In this document: in pieces, positions 6,141-7,749 of the stretch
How the letters are laid out: the number at the start of each line of letters is the position of its first letter
Position numbering within the stretch: the first letter of the stretch is position 1
NCBI GenBank assembly: GCA_050260355.1
Contig: JBLNBZ010000035.1
Location: 1 to 7,749 of the forward strand
Direction of reading: 5' to 3'
From: CADEFX01 sp050260355
GTDB taxonomy: Bacteria > Pseudomonadota > Alphaproteobacteria > Rhizobiales > Hyphomicrobiaceae
Length of the DNA stretch: 7,749 nt
Position numbers and translations under genes: made by a program
The notes under the pieces: generated by a model
Databases searched by the model: none
Seen by the model: only the letters and a program-made list of their open reading frames with translations
Told to the model about the DNA's origin: nothing

Positions 6141-6968
6141 ATGAGCCAAGACCTCGAGCACCAGGTCGCGGCGCACTACGGCAAGAAGGACTTCACCACA
6201 AAGCTGCTCGACGCCCTTCGCAGCGGCGGCATCGATCCCGATCGCCTCACGCCCGAGGTTCTTGCCCCGGTCGATGAGTTTCACATCGGCGGACGCGCGG
6301 CGACCGAGCACGCCGTGGCCGCCATGGCGCTTCGCAACGACCAGCACCTGCTCGACGTCGGCTGCGGCATCGGCGGCGCCACGCGCTACATTGCATCCAG
6401 CGTCGGCTGTCGCGTCACCGGCATCGACCTGACGCCGGAGTATATCGATGCCGCGCGCGACCTGACGCGGCGCACGGGGTTGAGCGACAGGGTCGGCTAC
6501 GAGGTCGGCAGCGCGCTGCAGATGCCGTTCGCGCCCGCGAGCTTCGACGCGGCCATCACCATCCACGTCGCCATGAACATCAAGGATCGCGACGAGCTCT
6601 ATCGCGAGGTCGCCCGCGTGCTGAAGCGCGGCGCGCCGTTCTGCGTCTATGACGTGATGAAGGGCGCCGAGGAAGGCATCGTTTATCCCGTGCCGTGGGC
6701 CGAGACCGCCGCCACCAGCCACGTGACGAGCCCGACCGAGACGCGCACGCTGCTCGAGAAGACGGGCTTTGCCGTCGAGCACGTGGAGGACCGCCGGGAC
6801 TTCGCCCTGGACTTCTTCCGCAAGCGGATGGCCGAGATGGCGAGCGGCCCGCCGCCCATCGGCCTGCATCTCATCATGGCCAATGCACGCGCCAAGTTCG
6901 ACAACATGCTGGCCAACGTCCAGCAGAACCGGATCACGCCAGTGCTGATGCTGGCTCGCAAGCGCTAG
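6141..6968 (+). CDS. Class I SAM-dependent methyltransferase
   Basis: 275-residue cytoplasmic methyltransferase that moves a methyl group from S-adenosylmethionine to an unknown, probably small, acceptor. An N-terminal helical cap (1-60; HQVAAHYGKKDFTTKLLDAL, then DEFHIGG at 45-51) precedes the Rossmann core. The core has motif I LLDVGCGIGGATRY (70-83), which binds SAM, the acidic Asp96 of GIDLT after strand 2, LQMPFAPASFDAA (126-138), and LKRGAPFCVYDV (161-172). The cap and the DEFHIGG segment recall UbiE-like and sarcosine/dimethylglycine N-methyltransferase-like families. The acceptor cannot be decided from sequence, and I see no substrate-specific signature that I trust. It stands as a single gene: divergent from the repeat protein on its left and convergent with the cupin gene on its right. 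Confidence 0.92.
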   Translation: MSQDLEHQVAAHYGKKDFTTKLLDALRSGGIDPDRLTPEVLAPVDEFHIGGRAATEHAVAAMALRNDQHLLDVGCGIGGATRYIASSVGCRVTGIDLTPEYIDAARDLTRRTGLSDRVGYEVGSALQMPFAPASFDAAITIHVAMNIKDRDELYREVARVLKRGAPFCVYDVMKGAEEGIVYPVPWAETAATSHVTSPTETRTLLEKTGFAVEHVEDRRDFALDFFRKRMAEMASGPPPIGLHLIMANARAKFDNMLANVQQNRITPVLMLARKR

Positions 6969-7014
6969 CCGATTATCGCTCGAGCATTTTCCGACCGTGT
7001 CTCAGCTTGAACAT

Positions 7015-7045
7015 GGCGAGGCATCCCCTTGCTGGTCGCCTCGCC
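7015..7045. terminator. Possible shared terminator between convergent genes
   Basis: Perfect 8-base arms GGCGAGGC (7015-7022) and GCCTCGCC (7038-7045) enclose a 15-base loop. The hairpin sits between the methyltransferase stop (6968) and the cupin stop (7060) and could end transcripts from both sides. No T-run lies on either side, so the call is tentative. Confidence 0.4.
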
Positions 7046-7059
7046 AAAGTCGATTTGAC

Positions 7060-7518
7060 TTATGGCTTTATCGGCGTCTTGCCGGACGGGCCGATGCCGG
7101 TGAGTTGAATGATGACCTCACCATCCTTTGCCCATGTGAAGTGCGGCGACTTCGGCGGCTCGGAATAGAACGTTCCCGCCGGATAAGCCTTGATCTTGCT
7201 GTCATCCCAAGTTTCGCCCGAGCCGAAGTAGAAAGTCCCTGACAGGACGACGACGGTTCGTGCTGCGTCCGGATGCCAGTGCGGCGGGTCTTTCCAGCCC
7301 GGTGAAAACCGTATGCGACTGACATAAAGGCCGGGCTTGGTCGGGTCGCCGTATATGACGACGGTCTGCGGCGGCCCATCTCCACCCTTGAAGACGATGT
7401 CCTGAGGCAGCTTGATGATAGGTCCATCGGTGCTCTGCGCACGAGCTGGCGTGATCAAACCACAAAGTATCAACGCCAAGCCTGCTATGACGGACGGCCA
7501 ATTGATTTTGAGCGTCAT
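7060..7518 (-). CDS. Exported single-domain cupin protein
   Basis: 152-residue protein with a signal peptide (residues 1-28: LKINWP, a hydrophobic core, then TPARAQS), so probably periplasmic. One cupin barrel follows. Cupin motif 1 is at PPHWHPDAARTVVVLSGTFY (78-97), with His80 and His82 as metal ligands. Cupin motif 2 is at YPAGTFYSEPPKSPHF (112-127), with His126 as the third ligand. The Glu expected four or five residues after the second His is absent (Ala86, Arg87), so metal binding may use three His only. The role is unknown; such proteins may be small enzymes or sugar/ligand binders. The start is well supported: GGAGG (7524-7528) lies five bases from the ATG. Codon third positions carry more A and T than the neighbouring genes, hinting at a different history. 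Confidence 0.85.
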   Translation of the reverse strand: MTLKINWPSVIAGLALILCGLITPARAQSTDGPIIKLPQDIVFKGGDGPPQTVVIYGDPTKPGLYVSRIRFSPGWKDPPHWHPDAARTVVVLSGTFYFGSGETWDDSKIKAYPAGTFYSEPPKSPHFTWAKDGEVIIQLTGIGPSGKTPIKP

Positions 7519-7532
7519 TTATTCCTCCCAAT

Positions 7533-7549
7533 TTGTTTTAACGAAACAA
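7533..7549. promoter_or_regulatory. Dyad in the cupin leader, possible operator
   Basis: TTGTTT (7533-7538) and AAACAA (7544-7549) are inverted arms around TAACG, four bases upstream of the GGAGG site of the cupin gene. The surrounding 7502-7580 stretch is markedly AT-richer than the rest of the window, as expected for a promoter and leader. No regulator gene is adjacent, so an operator role is inferred only from position and symmetry. Confidence 0.3.
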
Positions 7550-7612
7550 GCTCACCGCCAAATATTAGCTGACAAATGTTCCTGGGTCCCACGGCTCGAA
7601 AACCGCCGACAT

Positions 7613-7744
7613 AAAGACCCCGGCTCGCCGCGCTTCGCGCGTCGTCCGGGGACGCAAGACTTGAGGCTTGCGCGCGCACCGAGCAAGCGGATCGGCGTGA
7701 CCGTGTGCGCGTTGCTCGATCGCACCCGTAAAAGACCCCGGCTC
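7613..7744. repeat. Structured intergenic block bounded by a 14-base direct repeat
   Basis: AAAGACCCCGGCTC occurs at 7613-7626 and again at 7731-7744. Between the copies lie a long imperfect hairpin (7618-7623 with 7646-7651, inner CGCGC/GCGCG arms 7629-7633 and 7637-7641), a second hairpin (7653-7658 with 7667-7672) and an inverted pair CGAGCAA/TTGCTCG (7680-7686 and 7712-7718). No protein-like frame is convincing. It may be a cluster of dispersed palindromic repeats of the Bradyrhizobium type, or part of a structured RNA. The window ends five bases after the second copy, so the full extent is unknown. Confidence 0.5.
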
Positions 7745-7749
7745 ATGCG

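Noticed and set aside
6969..7014. Possible repeat containing GAGCATTTTCCGACC
   Set aside because: It faintly recalls Rhizobiales intergenic repeats, but no second copy exists in the window to support it.

Overview
The window looks like chromosomal DNA of a high-GC alphaproteobacterium, most likely a Hyphomicrobiales (Rhizobiales) member near Bradyrhizobium, Rhodopseudomonas or Rhodoplanes. This is inferred from the GC-rich codon use, the glycosyltransferase type with its C-terminal WEKT(x)HG signature, and intergenic palindromes of a kind common in that group. No species can be named. There are no tRNA or rRNA genes, CRISPR arrays, transposases or phage genes.

Layout. Positions 1-288 are non-coding and hold palindromes. 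On the minus strand, read from right to left, a family 2 membrane glycosyltransferase locus (3961 down to 1961) is followed after 49 bases by an M32-family metallocarboxypeptidase (1911 to 289). The glycosyltransferase locus is the most notable item. A 5' part coding for a GSPII_E_N/MshEN-like domain and a 3' part coding for the whole catalytic and membrane region lie in the same reading frame. One TAG codon (3545-3547) separates them, so a gene of about 666 codons appears to be split by a single nonsense codon.

On the plus strand, divergent from that locus, lie a family 3 periplasmic solute-binding protein (4098-4919) and, 26 bases later, a small NIPSNAP-family protein (4946-5272). They are probably co-transcribed. 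No transporter permease or ATPase is present. A 328-base gap with a strong hairpin follows. Next come a small minus-strand membrane-anchored or exported protein with three copies of a V-[EQ]-A-P-[FY] repeat (5601-5924) and, divergent from it, a class I SAM-dependent methyltransferase (6141-6968). The methyltransferase converges on an exported cupin protein (7060-7518, minus strand) whose base composition is less GC-rich. The right end (7600-7749) is a non-coding block of hairpins bounded by a 14-base direct repeat.

The genes do not form one clear pathway. The two likely transcription units are glycosyltransferase-peptidase and solute-binding protein-NIPSNAP; the rest look like singletons. I see no convincing new multi-gene system. 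The best leads are the amber-split glycosyltransferase, the solute-binding protein that lacks the usual carboxylate-binding arginine, and the triple-repeat small protein.
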